64,000 bases of DNA, taken from positions 496,001 to 560,000 of the forward strand of contig NZ_LR134472.1 of the NCBI RefSeq assembly GCF_900637905.1, given 5' to 3'. Position 1 is the stretch's first letter; every line of letters starts with the position of its first letter. The position numbers and the translations under genes were made by a program. Shown piece by piece: positions 47,278-59,600 of this stretch. The notes below the pieces were generated by a model. It made no database searches. It was not told the DNA's origin and was given only the letters and a program-made list of their open reading frames with translations. The DNA is from Parvimonas micra (GTDB lineage Bacteria; Bacillota; Clostridia; Tissierellales; Peptoniphilaceae).

Positions 47278-47872
47278 TCCTATCCCACCTTTCTAAAAAT
47301 TTTAATCTATCTAATTTCATCGTGAAAATTTTGGAATAAATTATATCGTTTTTTTCTTCAAAATATTCCTTCGCTTCTTCATACCTCTTTAATTTTTGCA
47401 TTTTTTGAACTTCAAAATCTCCAAGAAATTCGCTTATTTTTTCAAAGCCGATTTTTTCATATAGATGTATCGCTCTTTGATTAAAAGCATTTACATTTAG
47501 CCAAATTGAATACTTGTCAAAATTTTCAAAATAATATTCTAAAAACAGTCCAAGCGATTTAAAACCGTATCCTTTTGAACAAAACTTTTCATCTAAACAT
47601 AAAGACAGTTCAAAATTACTGTTTAAAAAACTTATCCTACTGATAGAAATATATCCTATTAAAATATCCTTAAAAAAAATCGCAAAATAATTATTCTTTT
47701 TTGACTTTATTCTCTTTTCCCAATTTTTAATCTCCGATTCAGTCAAAAAACAAAGATTATAATCGGTTAGTAATATATCATCATAAGGAGAAAAATTTTT
47801 GAAGTACTTAAAATAACTCTTTTCAAATTTTTTAATCTTAATATCATCATCTTCAATTAAAAAATTATCCAT
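47261..47872 (-). CDS. GNAT-family N-acetyltransferase
   Basis: A 203-residue RimJ/RimL-type GNAT. An N-terminal helix-strand is followed by LDEKFCSKGYGFKSLGLFL (about residues 92-110, acetyl-CoA loop) and NVNAFNQRAIHLYEKIGFEK. The C-terminus adds an unusual charged helix (LKRYEEAKEYFEEKNDIIYSKIF). Substrate unknown. It is wedged between dnaB and the DnaD gene and overlaps both, so it is expressed with the replication genes. Confidence 0.85.
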   Translation of the reverse strand: MDNFLIEDDDIKIKKFEKSYFKYFKNFSPYDDILLTDYNLCFLTESEIKNWEKRIKSKKNNYFAIFFKDILIGYISISRISFLNSNFELSLCLDEKFCSKGYGFKSLGLFLEYYFENFDKYSIWLNVNAFNQRAIHLYEKIGFEKISEFLGDFEVQKMQKLKRYEEAKEYFEEKNDIIYSKIFTMKLDRLKFLERWDRSGNKF

Positions 47873-49193
47873 TAAAAAGCTCCTTGTCTCTTTCAGTTTG
47901 AAGATCTAAAAATCTTGAGTACTCTTTAATAAAGTTAAGCTTAATACTTCCAATTTCACCATTTCTATGCTTTGCAATAATCAATTCAATTTCATTTTGT
48001 ACTTCTTCTTCTTTTTCTTTATCTTGATAATCTTCTCTGTTAAGTAAAATTACAACGTCAGCATCTTGCTCGATTGCCCCTGATTCTCTTAAGTCACTAA
48101 GTTTCGGCTTTCTACCACTCTTTTCACTATCACGAGATAACTGACTCAATGCTAAAATAGGAACGTCCAATTCCTTTGCTAATGCTTTTAAATTTCTTGA
48201 AATAGTAGAAATTTCTTGTTGTCTATTTTCATTTCTACCTTCAGAAGTCATAAGTTGTAAATAGTCTATCATAATAAAGTCAAGACCGCTATCAGCTTTA
48301 AGTCTTCTACATTTACTTCTTAGTTCAGTTATAGAAATTCCCGCAGTGTCATCCATATAAATAGATTTTCCAGCTATAATAGAGCTCGCTTCAAAGATAT
48401 CTTCCCATTCAGTTATATCTCCACTCATAAATTGTTTTGAATTTACAAGAGAAAGAGAACTTAACATTCTTTGAGCTAATTGTGTTTTACTCATTTCCAA
48501 AGAAAAAATTGCTACTTTATAATCCTTTAGGGCAGCATTTAAAGCTATATTTCCTGCCAATGCTGTCTTCCCTACAGATGGTCTTGCTGCAAGTAAAATT
48601 AAGTCTTTTTTTTGCATTCCAAGTAATATCCTGTCCAAGTCTGCGAATCCTGTAGGAACGCCGGTCAAAGAACCTTTTATTTTACTTCTTTCATCAAGTA
48701 GTTCAATAACCTCTTTTAGAGTATCTTTTATATGAGTAAGTCCTGTTCTACTTTCATTTTGTGACAATTCAAAAATTTGACCTTCAATTGACTCTAAAAC
48801 TTTGTCATAATCTTCATTTTTATATGCTCTATCTTTTATACTATCAAGAATAAAAAGTAGATTTCTAGTATCTGATTTATCCTTTACAATCTTACAATAA
48901 TTTTCTATATTTGAAGGAAAAGCAACAGCATTTACAATTTCAACAACTCCAACAATTCCATTATTTGATTCCGTATCAAAGCCCATTGCTTCCATTTTAT
49001 TAATTACTGTAATCGGATCTACGTTCGTATTTTCTCTTGATAATTCCAAGATTGCACTGAATATATCTTTATGCCAACCTAAATAAAAATCTTTTCTCTT
49101 TAATTTTTCAAAAACTAATTCTCTTTTATTTGGCTCTGTAATCATTATCGACAAGACGCATTTTTCAGCTTCCAAGTCGTAAATATTATGCAT
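47865..49193 (-). CDS. dnaB: Replicative DNA helicase DnaB (DnaC of Bacillus)
   Basis: A 442-residue hexameric helicase. The N-terminal DnaB domain (about 5-105) starts YDLEAEKCVLS. The RecA-like core has Walker A AARPSVGKTA (about 205-214), the DnaB motifs FSLEMSKTQLAQR and DYLQLM, and SRDSEKSGRKPKLSDLRESG. It unwinds DNA at the replication fork. It lies 3 bases after rplI, the conserved Firmicute order. Confidence 0.97.
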   Translation of the reverse strand: MHNIYDLEAEKCVLSIMITEPNKRELVFEKLKRKDFYLGWHKDIFSAILELSRENTNVDPITVINKMEAMGFDTESNNGIVGVVEIVNAVAFPSNIENYCKIVKDKSDTRNLLFILDSIKDRAYKNEDYDKVLESIEGQIFELSQNESRTGLTHIKDTLKEVIELLDERSKIKGSLTGVPTGFADLDRILLGMQKKDLILLAARPSVGKTALAGNIALNAALKDYKVAIFSLEMSKTQLAQRMLSSLSLVNSKQFMSGDITEWEDIFEASSIIAGKSIYMDDTAGISITELRSKCRRLKADSGLDFIMIDYLQLMTSEGRNENRQQEISTISRNLKALAKELDVPILALSQLSRDSEKSGRKPKLSDLRESGAIEQDADVVILLNREDYQDKEKEEEVQNEIELIIAKHRNGEIGSIKLNFIKEYSRFLDLQTERDKELFNG

Positions 49194-49196
49194 AAA

Positions 49197-49643
49197 TTAC
49201 TCCTTTTCAATAGAAACCTTAACAGTTGCGACTATTTCAGGATATACTCTTACAGGAACTGTCAAAGTGCAAAGTGATTTTATATTTTCTTTTAATTCTA
49301 TTTTTCTTTTATCAATTTCTATTTTATGTTGTTTTTTTAAAGCATCACTAATATCTTGAGAAGTTATCGAGCCGAAAAGTTTATCTCCGTTTCCTGTTTT
49401 AGTCTTTATAACTACTTCCAATTTTTCTAAAGTTTCTTTTAATTCTTTTGCATTTTTTATATTTTCAGCTTCAATTCTCTTTAATTCAGCTTGTTCTTTT
49501 TCCCAAATTTCAAGATTTTCCTTAGTTGCTTCTTTAGCTAATCCGTTTGGAATTAAAAAGTTTCTTGCATACCCGGTCTTCGCATTAACGAGTTCTCCCG
49601 CTTTTCCAAAACTTTTTACATCTTTAATTAAAATTACTTTCAT
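49197..49643 (-). CDS. rplI: 50S ribosomal protein L9
   Basis: A 148-residue protein with the L9 N-terminal signature [17 protein letters not shown]...[13 protein letters not shown], a long connecting helix (about 45-75) and the C-terminal RNA-binding domain ([14 protein letters not shown]). It binds 23S rRNA near the L1 stalk. It overlaps the 3' end of gdpP by 20 bases. Confidence 0.98.
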   Translation of the reverse strand: MKVILIKDVKSFGKAGELVNAKTGYARNFLIPNGLAKEATKENLEIWEKEQAELKRIEAENIKNAKELKETLEKLEVVIKTKTGNGDKLFGSITSQDISDALKKQHKIEIDKRKIELKENIKSLCTLTVPVRVYPEIVATVKVSIEKE

Positions 49644-51621
49644 CTATACCTTCCTCCAATAAATATTCATCTATAGCTTTCTTCAATTTCTCTATTGCTT
49701 CTTCCATCGAACAATCAAGCCTTGCTCCTGCTGAAGTGTAATGTCCACCACCACCAAGTTTTTCTAAAATTAATTGAACTGAAATTTTACCGAGACTTCT
49801 TCCACTTATGTGGATTTGACCTGAAACAATAGTTAAAACAAAACTGCATTCTATATCCAAAACCCCAAGCAATTCATCAGCAGCCTGTGCGGCAATCAAC
49901 ATAGACTCCTCAATTTCTTCCGGAAAGACTCCAATACAAATATAATTCCTATATGAAATTGCATTTGATAAAACATTTGATTTTAATTTTATTGTATTGA
50001 AATTATCTTTAAAAAGTTGTTTTACTGCAATACTATCCGCTCCAAATCTCTTCAAATATGATGCCATTTCAAAAGTCCTTACTCCTGTTTGATAATAGAA
50101 ATTTTTTGTATCTACGACAATCCCTGCAAGTAAAGATTCTGCAATTAATTTATCCAAATCAATTTTTTCAAACATATAATAAATTATTTCAGTTACGAGT
50201 TCACAGGCAGATGATGCATAAGGTTCAAGATAAGTCAACATTGGATTTTCAACAAAATCTTTTCCTATTCTGTGATGATCAATTACAACAATTTTTGAAG
50301 TAACATCTAACAGATATGGTGCTTCCGTTGAAAGTGTTCTAGAATTATCTACCAATATAACCGAGCTTGTATCTCTACAAATATCATACGCTTTTTCCGG
50401 AGGAATCATCATATCTACATAATCAGGTTCTCCCACTCTAACTCTATCATAAATATTTCTAATTGTAACGGGAACGTCTTCTAAAACCATATAACAATCT
50501 TTTTTCAATTCTTTACAAATTGCCATAACGCCAAGTGCCGCTCCAAAACAATCCATATCCGGATTTTTATGTCCCATTACAAAAACTTCTGAAGATTCTC
50601 TTATTATGTTTTCAAGTGCTTGAGAAATAACTCTCGCCTTTACTTTATTTCTTTCAACACCTTTATTATTTTTTCCACCATAAAAGTCCAGATCTTCTCC
50701 ATTTTTGAAAACAATTTGTGCTCCTCCACGACCTAAAGCCATATCAAGAGCAGTTTGAGCTTCTTTATATTTTTCAAAAGGATTTTTTCCGCCAAGACCT
50801 ACACCGATACTTAAAGTCGGTTTTATATTACCGGAAATCTCTATTGCTTTTAATTTTTCAATAATACTGAATTTATCATGTTTAATCTTTTGTAAAATTA
50901 TATCATTTGATATAACAATATATTTTCCCGAATCATACTTTCTAATAATTGCACCTAAACTTGAAAAATAATTTATAATAATTTTATCCATTTCAGCAAT
51001 TAATATAGCTTTAAAGTCTTCTTTGACATTGTTTCTAACGTCTTCGTAATTATCAATGTATATCACAATAGAATTTAAAGTTTCTTCTTCATATTGCTTT
51101 TTAAGTTTTGAATATGCCAGGTTGTCTATTAAATAAATAATTACATTAACATCCCCATTATCCTCGTCTTTTACTACATTATAATAAACTAAATAATTAA
51201 ACTTTTTCGTTTCCCAATTTACTTTCCCATAACCTTTTTTCAAAACTTCAGTAATATTAAAACTTGAAATTTCCGAATTAATATCAATCCCGATAATATC
51301 ACTTCCTGAAAAAAGTTCTGAAAATTCCGGACTGTACCATTTAACTCTACCTTTGTTGTTAAGTACAGCAACAGGGAAAGGCATTTTGTAAACCACCTCA
51401 CTGGCAATATTATCCAATGAGTCTTTGTACTTCCTTATATCTTCTTCATATTCAATATTTTTATTCTTTATATAATACAAAACTAAAATAAATGAAATAA
51501 AAGTTAGTATAAAGGACACAATTCCAAATATAAATTGAAAATAAAGCACAAAAGCAGAGATTAAAACCATAAATAAAAATAAAACATAAAAATCTGATAA
51601 TTTAATTAATTTTTTTCCCAT
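49624..51621 (-). CDS. gdpP: GdpP, membrane-bound c-di-AMP phosphodiesterase
   Basis: A 665-residue protein with two N-terminal membrane helices (about 8-50), a PAS-like domain (about 75-165) and a degenerate GGDEF domain (about 170-300). The DHH/DHHA1 phosphodiesterase follows, with [15 protein letters not shown] (about 349-363) and [11 protein letters not shown] (about 445-455), and C-terminal [11 protein letters not shown]. It hydrolyses c-di-AMP to pApA and so controls potassium and wall homeostasis. Encoded between the DUF2232 gene and rplI, as in B. subtilis (yybT). Confidence 0.96.
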   Translation of the reverse strand: MGKKLIKLSDFYVLFLFMVLISAFVLYFQFIFGIVSFILTFISFILVLYYIKNKNIEYEEDIRKYKDSLDNIASEVVYKMPFPVAVLNNKGRVKWYSPEFSELFSGSDIIGIDINSEISSFNITEVLKKGYGKVNWETKKFNYLVYYNVVKDEDNGDVNVIIYLIDNLAYSKLKKQYEEETLNSIVIYIDNYEDVRNNVKEDFKAILIAEMDKIIINYFSSLGAIIRKYDSGKYIVISNDIILQKIKHDKFSIIEKLKAIEISGNIKPTLSIGVGLGGKNPFEKYKEAQTALDMALGRGGAQIVFKNGEDLDFYGGKNNKGVERNKVKARVISQALENIIRESSEVFVMGHKNPDMDCFGAALGVMAICKELKKDCYMVLEDVPVTIRNIYDRVRVGEPDYVDMMIPPEKAYDICRDTSSVILVDNSRTLSTEAPYLLDVTSKIVVIDHHRIGKDFVENPMLTYLEPYASSACELVTEIIYYMFEKIDLDKLIAESLLAGIVVDTKNFYYQTGVRTFEMASYLKRFGADSIAVKQLFKDNFNTIKLKSNVLSNAISYRNYICIGVFPEEIEESMLIAAQAADELLGVLDIECSFVLTIVSGQIHISGRSLGKISVQLILEKLGGGGHYTSAGARLDCSMEEAIEKLKKAIDEYLLEEGIDESNFN

Positions 51622-52463
51622 TTCACACCTCGCTTAACTGAACTATAAATTCCATAAATAAAATAAACTACATAAATGATAGCAAAAAATATTGAAATAA
51701 AACTGAATATATTTGCCACTATTTTATTCATCCTTGCACTTAAAAATACATTAGACTTTATAAAACCTTGAATTGTCATTATTCCTACAAATGCTATAAG
51801 TAAATTTAAGCAAATCAAATAAACTTCATAAAAGTTTTTTACACCATTGATATTTACAAAAATAATTACAGCTATAACCGCCATGCTGAAAAACAAAAAT
51901 TTAATATCGAATGGTATTATAATATTATCTGAATCCCTATCAATTTTATAAATTCTTTTAGATAAAAATAAATATCCTATAGCACAGAATACATAAGAAA
52001 TTATAAAAGAAGATGAAGGATAAATATTTGACATTTTATTAATAAAATCTTCTGCATTTTTTATATTCAAAATCTCTTTATAATTTTCAAAATTATTAAA
52101 AAATTCAGTCATATTATTTATCAATAATTCATAAGACTTCGCATTTACTTTTAAAATCATAAAATCACTTACAAGTAAAACAGTCATAACCAGTGCGCTT
52201 CCAAGCAGAACTTTATAACTGTCTGTACTGCTATCCATCCCTTTTATAATTATAAAAGAAATAAATACAGGGATAAGTGAAGTGAAATTTCCTAAAATAA
52301 ATAATGACAATACAAAAAACATTCCTGCTGATAAAATATAAGTTCTAAAGTTCGATTTCTTGTATAAAATTACCATAGGAATAAAACTCAATAAATTGAG
52401 AATAGGAAACATAACCATTCCTACAGTCAAAAAATAATATAAAAATATTTTTTTATTTTGCAT
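51606..52463 (-). CDS. YybS-like DUF2232 membrane protein
   Basis: A 285-residue protein with seven to eight hydrophobic helices and the DUF2232 layout. It starts FLTVGMVMFPILNLLSFIPM with extended hydrophobic stretches and a conserved Pro-Ser-rich loop SNIYPSSSFIISYVFCA (about 147-163). Function unknown; the family is encoded before gdpP in many Firmicutes. It overlaps gdpP by 16 bases and is the first gene of the ten-gene unit. Confidence 0.85.
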   Translation of the reverse strand: MQNKKIFLYYFLTVGMVMFPILNLLSFIPMVILYKKSNFRTYILSAGMFFVLSLFILGNFTSLIPVFISFIIIKGMDSSTDSYKVLLGSALVMTVLLVSDFMILKVNAKSYELLINNMTEFFNNFENYKEILNIKNAEDFINKMSNIYPSSSFIISYVFCAIGYLFLSKRIYKIDRDSDNIIIPFDIKFLFFSMAVIAVIIFVNINGVKNFYEVYLICLNLLIAFVGIMTIQGFIKSNVFLSARMNKIVANIFSFISIFFAIIYVVYFIYGIYSSVKRGVKWEKN

Positions 52464-52556
52464 ATTATACCTCTATATCAATAACATTCTCTAATAAATT
52501 ATTCTTTAATGTCTTGTAACAAAATTATCTTTATCTTAAGGTATAAAGACACTTTT

Positions 52557-52565
52557 ATTATACCA
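52557..52565 (-). promoter_or_regulatory. Extended -10 promoter candidate of the yybS-to-dacA unit
   Basis: Minus strand TGGTATAAT (TGn plus consensus TATAAT) about 95 bases before the first gene. No good -35 hexamer is visible. Confidence 0.6.
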
Positions 52566-52612
52566 TATTTCCGATTATAAATAAATGCGTTGAAAATTTA
52601 ATTTTGACAAAT

Positions 52613-52641
52613 AAAAACAGCAAATCTTTTGAATTGCTGTT
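52613..52641 (-). terminator. Terminator of the GNAT/two-helix protein unit
   Basis: AACAGCAA/TTGCTGTT perfect stem with a 10-base loop and five U on the minus strand. Confidence 0.88.
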
Positions 52642-52662
52642 AAAAAAGTTTCACAATAAAAT

Positions 52663-53118
52663 TTATCTATATTTTTTCATTATATACTTAAGTTTTGGCG
52701 TTTCAATAACTTCATCAATTTCAAAACCAACTTTAGTATAAAGATTTTTTGCATTTTTATTAGAATCAAAAACATTTAAAGAAATACTTTTTATACTTTC
52801 ATCTTTAAAAATCAAATCTATAAAACCTCTTATTGCCTCTTTTCCAAAACCCATTCCTTGCTTTTTGGGATTTATCATAAATCTACCTATATGTATATTA
52901 TCTTTTTCAATTCTTATTTGCTGAATCATTCCCAAAAATTCATCTTCATCAAATATAGAAAATACATTTTCCATTTCTCTAATTTTATCATAAGTCAATG
53001 GATATGAAATTTTTAGTCCCATCCACTGCTCTTGAAAAGCCTCTCCTCTATCATTTGACCATTGACATAATAGAGTAGCATTTTCTTTACTTAATCCTCT
53101 TTCAAATATAATATTCAT
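52663..53118 (-). CDS. GNAT-family N-acetyltransferase
   Basis: About 151 residues with the GNAT pattern IGRFMINPKKQGMGFGKEAIRGF (acetyl-CoA loop QGMGFG at about residues 88-93). It ends NVFDSNKNAKNLYTKVGFEID. Substrate unknown. I use the ATG at 53118, 8 bases after GAGG; the in-frame TTG at 53130 overlaps that ribosome site. It lies 25 bases after a small two-helix membrane protein gene. Confidence 0.85.
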   Translation of the reverse strand: MNIIFERGLSKENATLLCQWSNDRGEAFQEQWMGLKISYPLTYDKIREMENVFSIFDEDEFLGMIQQIRIEKDNIHIGRFMINPKKQGMGFGKEAIRGFIDLIFKDESIKSISLNVFDSNKNAKNLYTKVGFEIDEVIETPKLKYIMKKYR

Positions 53119-53143
53119 ATAAAACCTCAACTTGTGATAATTT

Positions 53144-53509
53144 TTATTTTCTATACAAATTATTTTCTGCTTTAGATTTTATATATTTATTTTTAAAAGT
53201 AATAGCGACAATTAGAGGTAAAATTATAAGAGGTAAAGAAAAAGCCACTCCTGCAATAGCTAAAGTTTTATATTGACCTATCCCGTGTAAATCTTTGCTC
53301 ATTCCGTTCAAAGTATCAGCAAAATAATTTAAAATTGATCCATTATTTACCATTGATAACAAAACAAACTCTATAATAACCAATCCTATAAATATAATAG
53401 CTGTCCATCTTGCCACAACATTACATATTTCAACTTTCTTCTCCATATTTATATTTTCTGAATTTGGAATATTCTTAAACCATTTTTCAGCACGTTCTTC
53501 TTTCGTCAT
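53144..53509 (-). CDS. Small two-helix membrane protein, unknown
   Basis: About 121 residues with two membrane helices (about 32-53 and 83-105) separated by a loop containing DTLNGMSKDLHGIGQYKTLA. The N-terminal cytoplasmic part MTKEERAEKWFKNIPNSENI is hydrophilic. I do not recognise a characterised family. ATG at 53509 after GGAGG; an in-frame TTG at 53521 lies in the ribosome site. An extended -10 promoter (53543-53551) precedes it. Confidence 0.7.
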   Translation of the reverse strand: MTKEERAEKWFKNIPNSENINMEKKVEICNVVARWTAIIFIGLVIIEFVLLSMVNNGSILNYFADTLNGMSKDLHGIGQYKTLAIAGVAFSLPLIILPLIVAITFKNKYIKSKAENNLYRK

Positions 53510-53542
53510 AATTTCCTCCAAATTTTTAATTATTTTATAGTT

Positions 53543-53551
53543 ATTATATCA
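53543..53551 (-). promoter_or_regulatory. Extended -10 promoter candidate for the two-helix protein gene
   Basis: Minus strand TGATATAAT, 34 bases before the gene. The same nine bases recur in the 88-bp repeat upstream of tsaE. Confidence 0.6.
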
Positions 53552-53586
53552 CAAAAAGGCATATTCATACTAGTACGAAAATTTTA

Positions 53587-53620
53587 TAAAAAAAGCAGAT
53601 AGTTTTATTTCCTATCTGCT
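53587..53620 (-). terminator. Terminator of the giant adhesin gene
   Basis: AGCAGATAG/CTATCTGCT perfect stem with a 9-base loop and seven U on the minus strand. A close relative of this hairpin occurs at 60138-60170. Confidence 0.9.
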
Positions 53621-53663
53621 TTCATTGTTTGTTTGATTTCTAATCTATTTACAGATTATATTA

Positions 53664-56600
53664 TCATTTACTTAGTATATTTTTTCGTCTATAAACGATT
53701 AATCCCAATAGTGTTACTGATGTTAGTATGCAGTAAGTGTATAGAGATAAGTCACTTGTACTTCCTGTTTTAGGTAGTTTTGTGCTAGGGTTAAGCGGTT
53801 TTGGAATTTCTCCCTTTCGGTTAATGATAGTGAAACCATCTTTCATACTTCCGCTGTAACTTACATTGTATGAATTACTACCAAATTTAATAGCATTTTC
53901 ACTTTCTCCAACTTCTTTAACTGTGTATTTATAGTAGTTTGTACTTCCAAGTTTGTCTGCCACTTCAAGTTTTTCAAAAGTAGCTGTCCAATTATTTGCT
54001 TTTGTAAGTTCTACTTTCTTTCCTGTAGCAACTCCATCTTTATACAATTCAACTTCTATCTTTTCAACAGGTGCTTCAATAATATTACCTTTAATATCTT
54101 TCCACTCTTTTATTACTTTGATATCTCTCGTTGGCGGTATCATCGGTGTCCATGGCATTTTTTCTTTATTAGTTATCGTTAAACCGTCTTTCATAGTGCC
54201 AGCATAACTAACTCCATACCATTTGTTATTTAGTTGAATTGCTGAACCACTTTCTCCAACTTCTTTAACTGTATATTGATAGTAGTTTGTACTTCCAAGT
54301 CCGTCTGCTACTTCAAGTTTTTCAAATGTAGCTGTCCAGTTATTTGCTTTTGTAAGTTCTACTTTCTTTCCTGTAGCAACTCCATCTTTATACAATTCAA
54401 CTTCTATCTTTTCAACAGGTGCTTCAATAATATTACCTTTAATATCTTTCCACTCTTTTGTTACTTTAATATCTCTTGTCGGCGGTATCATCGGTGTCCA
54501 TGGTAACTTTTCTTTGTTTGTTATTGTAAAGCCGTCTTTCATTGTTCCGCCATAACTAACTCCAAACCATTTGTTATTTAGTTGAATTGCTGAACCGCTT
54601 TCTCCAACTTCTTTAACTGTGTATTGATAGTAGTTTGTACTTCCAAGTCCGTCTGCCACTTCAAGTTTTTCAAAAGTAGCTGTCCAATTATTTGCTTTTG
54701 TAAGTTCTACTTTCTTTCCTGTAGCAACTCCGTCTTTGTACAATTCAACTTCTATCTTTTCAACAGTTGCTTCTATATCAGTTCCTGAAAAGTTTTTCCA
54801 CTCTTTTGTTACTTTGATATCTCTTGTCGGCGGTATCATCGGTGTCCATGGCATTTTTTCTTTATTAGTTATCGTTAAACCGTCTTTCATAGTGCCGGCA
54901 TAACTAACTCCATACCATTTGTTATTTAGTTGAATTGCAGAACCGCTTTCTCCAACTTCTTTAACTGTATATTGATAGTAGTTTGTACTTCCAAGTCCGT
55001 CTGCTACTTCAAGTTTTTCAAAAGTTACTGTCCAATTATTTGCTTTTGTAAGTTCTGCTTTCTTTCCTGTAGCAACTCCGTCTTTGTACAATTCAACTTC
55101 TATCTTTTCAACAGGTGCTTCAATAATATTACCTTTAATATCTTTCCACTCTTTTGTTACTTTGATATCTCTCGTTGGCGGTATCATCGGTGTCCACGGC
55201 AACTTTTCTTTGTTTGTTATTGTAAAGCCGTCTTTCATTGTACCGGAATAAGCAACTCCATACCATTTGTTATTTAGTTGAATTGCTGAACCGCTTTCTC
55301 CAACTTCTTTAACTGTGTATTGATAGTAGTTTGTACTTCCAAGTTTATCTGCCACTTCAAGTTTTTCAAATGTAGCTGTCCAATTATTTGCTTTTGTAAG
55401 TTCTACTTTCTTTCCTGTAGCAACTCCGTCTTTGTACAATTCAACTTCTATCTTTTCTACAGATGCTTCTGCATTCGTACCTAAAATAGTTTTCCACTCT
55501 TTTGTTACTTTAATATCTCTTGTCGGCGGTATCATCGGTGTCCATGGCAACTTTTCTTTGTTTGTTATTGTAAAGCCATCTTTCATTGTACCGGCATAAG
55601 CAACTCCATACCATTTGTTATTTAGTTGAATTGCTGAACCGCTTTCTCCAACTTCTTTAACTGTATAGTTATGATTTGTTCCCCCTAAAGTTGCTGAAAC
55701 AGGTAATTTTTCAAATGTAGCTGTCCAGTTATTGTCTTTGTTTAATTCCTTCTTGATTCCTGTAGCTGTTCCGTCTTTGTATAATTCAACTTCTATCTTT
55801 TCTACAGGAGCATCTAAAACATTTCCTTTACTGTCTTTCCATTCCTTTTTAACTTTGATATCTCTTGTTGGTGGAATTAATGGTGTCAACGGTGGTAGCT
55901 TTTTATTTGTTATCTTAAAGCCCTCTTTCATACTTCCTTCAACTGTAACCTTGTACCAGTTTTCTGAAAGTTTTATATTTCCTGTTTCTCCCCCTACTTC
56001 TTTTATGGTATATTCATATTCTTTAGGGTTTGCTACGGAGTCATATACCTTCAACTTTTCAAATGTAGCTGTCCAGTTATTGTCTTTGTTTAATTCCTTC
56101 TTGATTCCTGTAGCTGTTCCGTCTTTGTATAATTCAACTTCTATCTTTTCTACAGGAGCATCTAAAGCATTTCCTTTACCGTCTTTCCATTCCTTTTTAA
56201 CTTTGATATCTCTTGTTGGTGGAATTAACGGTGTCAACGGTGGTAGCTTTTTATTTGTTATCTTAAAGCCCTCTTTCATGCTTCCTTCAATTACAATTTT
56301 ATACCAACTTCCATCAATTTTTATACTTCCTGTCTCTCCTCCTACTTCTTTTACTGTGTACTCAATAGGCTTTCCACCTAAAGTTTTGGATACTGGTAAG
56401 TTATCAAAAACTGCTTTCCAGCCATTTCTATCATTTAATTCTTTTTTGATTCCTGTGGATACACCATCCGCATACAATTCTACTTCAATACTGTTTACCG
56501 GAGCCGGAATAGGTATTCCATAACTATCTAATAAATTTTTTCCTGCAAAAGGAATATCTAAACTTGATACCATACTACCTTTATAATCATCTTCCCACTC

Positions 56601-59600
56601 TTTACTTACGACTACTTTCGTACGTTCTTCCAACTTGTTTTCTACATTATTGGATGTACCGAAATCTGAACCATCATTGTACTTTACTTTAAAATTATTA
56701 ACAGAACTTTTTCCACTTAAATTTTCATTGTATAAAGGTGCTTTCATCTCTAAAAATATATCAAGAATTGTATAAGGAGGAATAACTGTACCATTTTTAC
56801 TTACGATTTTTATAGCCGTTACATCATTATAATTTGAAGGTGTAAGTGTCCACTTATCACTTGACATTTCACTTTGTACATTATCTGATGGATAAGTATC
56901 TGTACGATAATAAATGTTGAAATCATTTGTTTTGTCCACACCTTTCAGCTTAATTAATACAGGGCTTTGTAAAATATTTCTAAATTTACTATCCCTATTA
57001 TCTTTATCGTTGGGCAAAACATCATAAATTTCCAATTTCCTTAAGTCTGAATTAAAATAATTTCTAACACTTAATTTATATTGAAATCGTCCTGATACTC
57101 CACTATCATCAGAAAACTTTGTAGTAATTTCATCTACAAATGTCCTATTATAATTTAGACCTGTCTGTCCTTCATCAGGTTCCAAACTTCTTATATATTT
57201 CCTTGATTGAATACTATCAACAACAGTTCCTAATACTTTTGATGTAGATTTTAAAACAAAATCGTCAGTTCGTTTATTTTGATTAATATCTAAAATATCC
57301 TTTACCTTTTGTGCTGATTCTACCTCTTCCGGAAATCCACTATCTCCATAGGAAAAATACACTTCATTATCATTATTATTGTCTTCTGTTTCAGCTTTAC
57401 TTGAAATAATATTTTTATTAATTTTTACCTTTTCTATAACAATATTAAAATCTGTTTTTTTATCATTTCCACCTTGTAAATTTGCTAAAAGATCAGACTT
57501 AAATTCAATTTTTATTGCATCTCTGCCGGTATTATTATAATTTTTAATAATTTCCCACTTTTGAATAAGTGATTGAGTATTATAAACTCCGGAAACAGTT
57601 GTATCTGAAGTTGCACTTAATCCTTCCGGAAGTAAATCAATCATTGTAGGATTTTTTAGATATCTTCCTTTAGACATTTTATTCAATTCGGCAGTTATCC
57701 AGAATCTTACTTCTTCTCCTTCAATTCCCGTATTATTATTAATCGTCCCTTTATGAAGTCCCGCTTCTTCCTTTAATGGGGTAAATCCTGTACTTGCACT
57801 GTCTTTTACTTGAATATTACTTTCAGTATTATCCCATAAAACTCTCTTAGCATTAAGAGATATAGTATTTAGTATATCCTTTTTATCTGAATATTTTAAA
57901 TTAAAAGGATCTTTAAATCCCATATATACGGAAAAATCTATTACTCCACCTGGAGGTAACTCATAATCTTTAATAACAATGGATATTTTATTATATACAA
58001 CTTTTGCAGGTTTTGTATTTTCTATAGGAATTTCACCATGGATTACCCTATTTGCAGTATCTGCAAGTTCAGCTTCTGTTTTTGAATTGACAGCATCTCC
58101 AGGCTTAAATATGTCATATCCGCCATCTTCTTTATAAGCTCTGATTTCTACATGCTCAGTTAAAGGCTTAACTGCAGGAGCTCTCTCGAAAACTCCTTCT
58201 ATTGATCTAACATAGAGTCTGGGATCAAAATCTTTAGCATCTTCTACCAATACAATTTCTTTTATCGGTTTAGAAAATTTATTTGCTATCTTTACATCAT
58301 ACTTGACATTTTCAGACCATAATCCATATTTATCAAAAGGAATCGAACTTTGTCCCCATCCGACTCTTTTTGCCAAAATTCCCATACCGGAAAAATCATC
58401 AGCTGTAATGTAGAAATCTATTTCACTTTTAGACTCATACTTCTCATTATTTGCTTTATTATACGGTATTCCTGTCATTTCAACTTTATTTTTGAAAGAA
58501 ATATTTTGCTTCCCTTCCTTAAATTTTGCATCCGGAAAAGATAAATATAAAATTACTTTTTCATTTAACTTGTTGTGTTCACTGTCTTGTGATGTAACTT
58601 TGTAAGTATAGCTTATAGTACCGTCATGATTATCTGTCCAGCCAGGATTAATTGATGGATCGAATTTTGCCCTTACGGTTTCTCCCTTACTATTTTCATA
58701 TGTCGGCAGAACATCTTTAATCACAATAGTATCCAATTTTCTCTCTGTCGACCTTGGTGTATTCGGATCTTTAACAAAGCTAAATGTAAACGGAACAGGT
58801 TCTGTTTTATCAGCACTTACTCTATTTTTATCATTAGGATTTGATAATCCGCCATATACCGTTTGACCATTGCCTGCATCGCCTGCAATTAATTTTTTTG
58901 ACCAATAATTGGGATACTTAGGTGTATATTCCTGATCCTTTAATTCTTTAATCATAGTTCCTTGACTATTGTAGAATTTAACCTTCGGTTGTAATTTATA
59001 ATCAGAAGGAACTAATCCGTCTGTAAAACTGAAAATATATGGTAACTCCAAAACAGTTGTTGAATCAATTTTATTGAAATGGACTCTGTAAATTGTAGAA
59101 TTCGAACCATTAATTTTTTCAGCCTTTTTTATGAATTTTACTTCTGATAATGAGGGTAATGAAAAATTATCAACATATTTATCTGCTGAATTACTCCATC
59201 CTTCATTTTTGTATTCCTTAGTCGGAAGTTCAATATCCATATACATTCCATCAATTTCTCCAGTAATTCCTGAAGCATCAATATGAATACTTGTGCTTAT
59301 CTGGTCAATTGTATAATATTGTGTTTGTGACTTATACTTAAGTTCCACTTTAAGATTTTCAATTTGATCTGATAAACGACTTGAAGACTTCAAACCTTCA
59401 GGTTTCAACTTATCTTCTTTACCTAATTTACTTTTTTCTGTATTTAGCTTATCAATCTCGCTGATTGATTTGCCATTCTCACTGTTTGAATCATCACTCT
59501 CTTTAATTTTTTTGCTCTTTTCAGCATTTGAATCATCAGCTTCTTTGATTGATTCTTTTTTGATAGAATTTGAATCAGTTTCAGTTTTACTGCTAGTTAC

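Noticed and set aside
55732-56523. Plus-strand open frame of 263 codons opposite the adhesin repeats, and similar ones at 53953-55277
   Set aside because: They lie antisense to Cna_B repeats, copy the repeat period, and lack ribosome sites. They are shadows of a repetitive coding sequence.
53830-56600. Regular repeats as a possible CRISPR array
   Set aside because: The 348-bp period is in frame with Cna_B domains and there are no short unique spacers.
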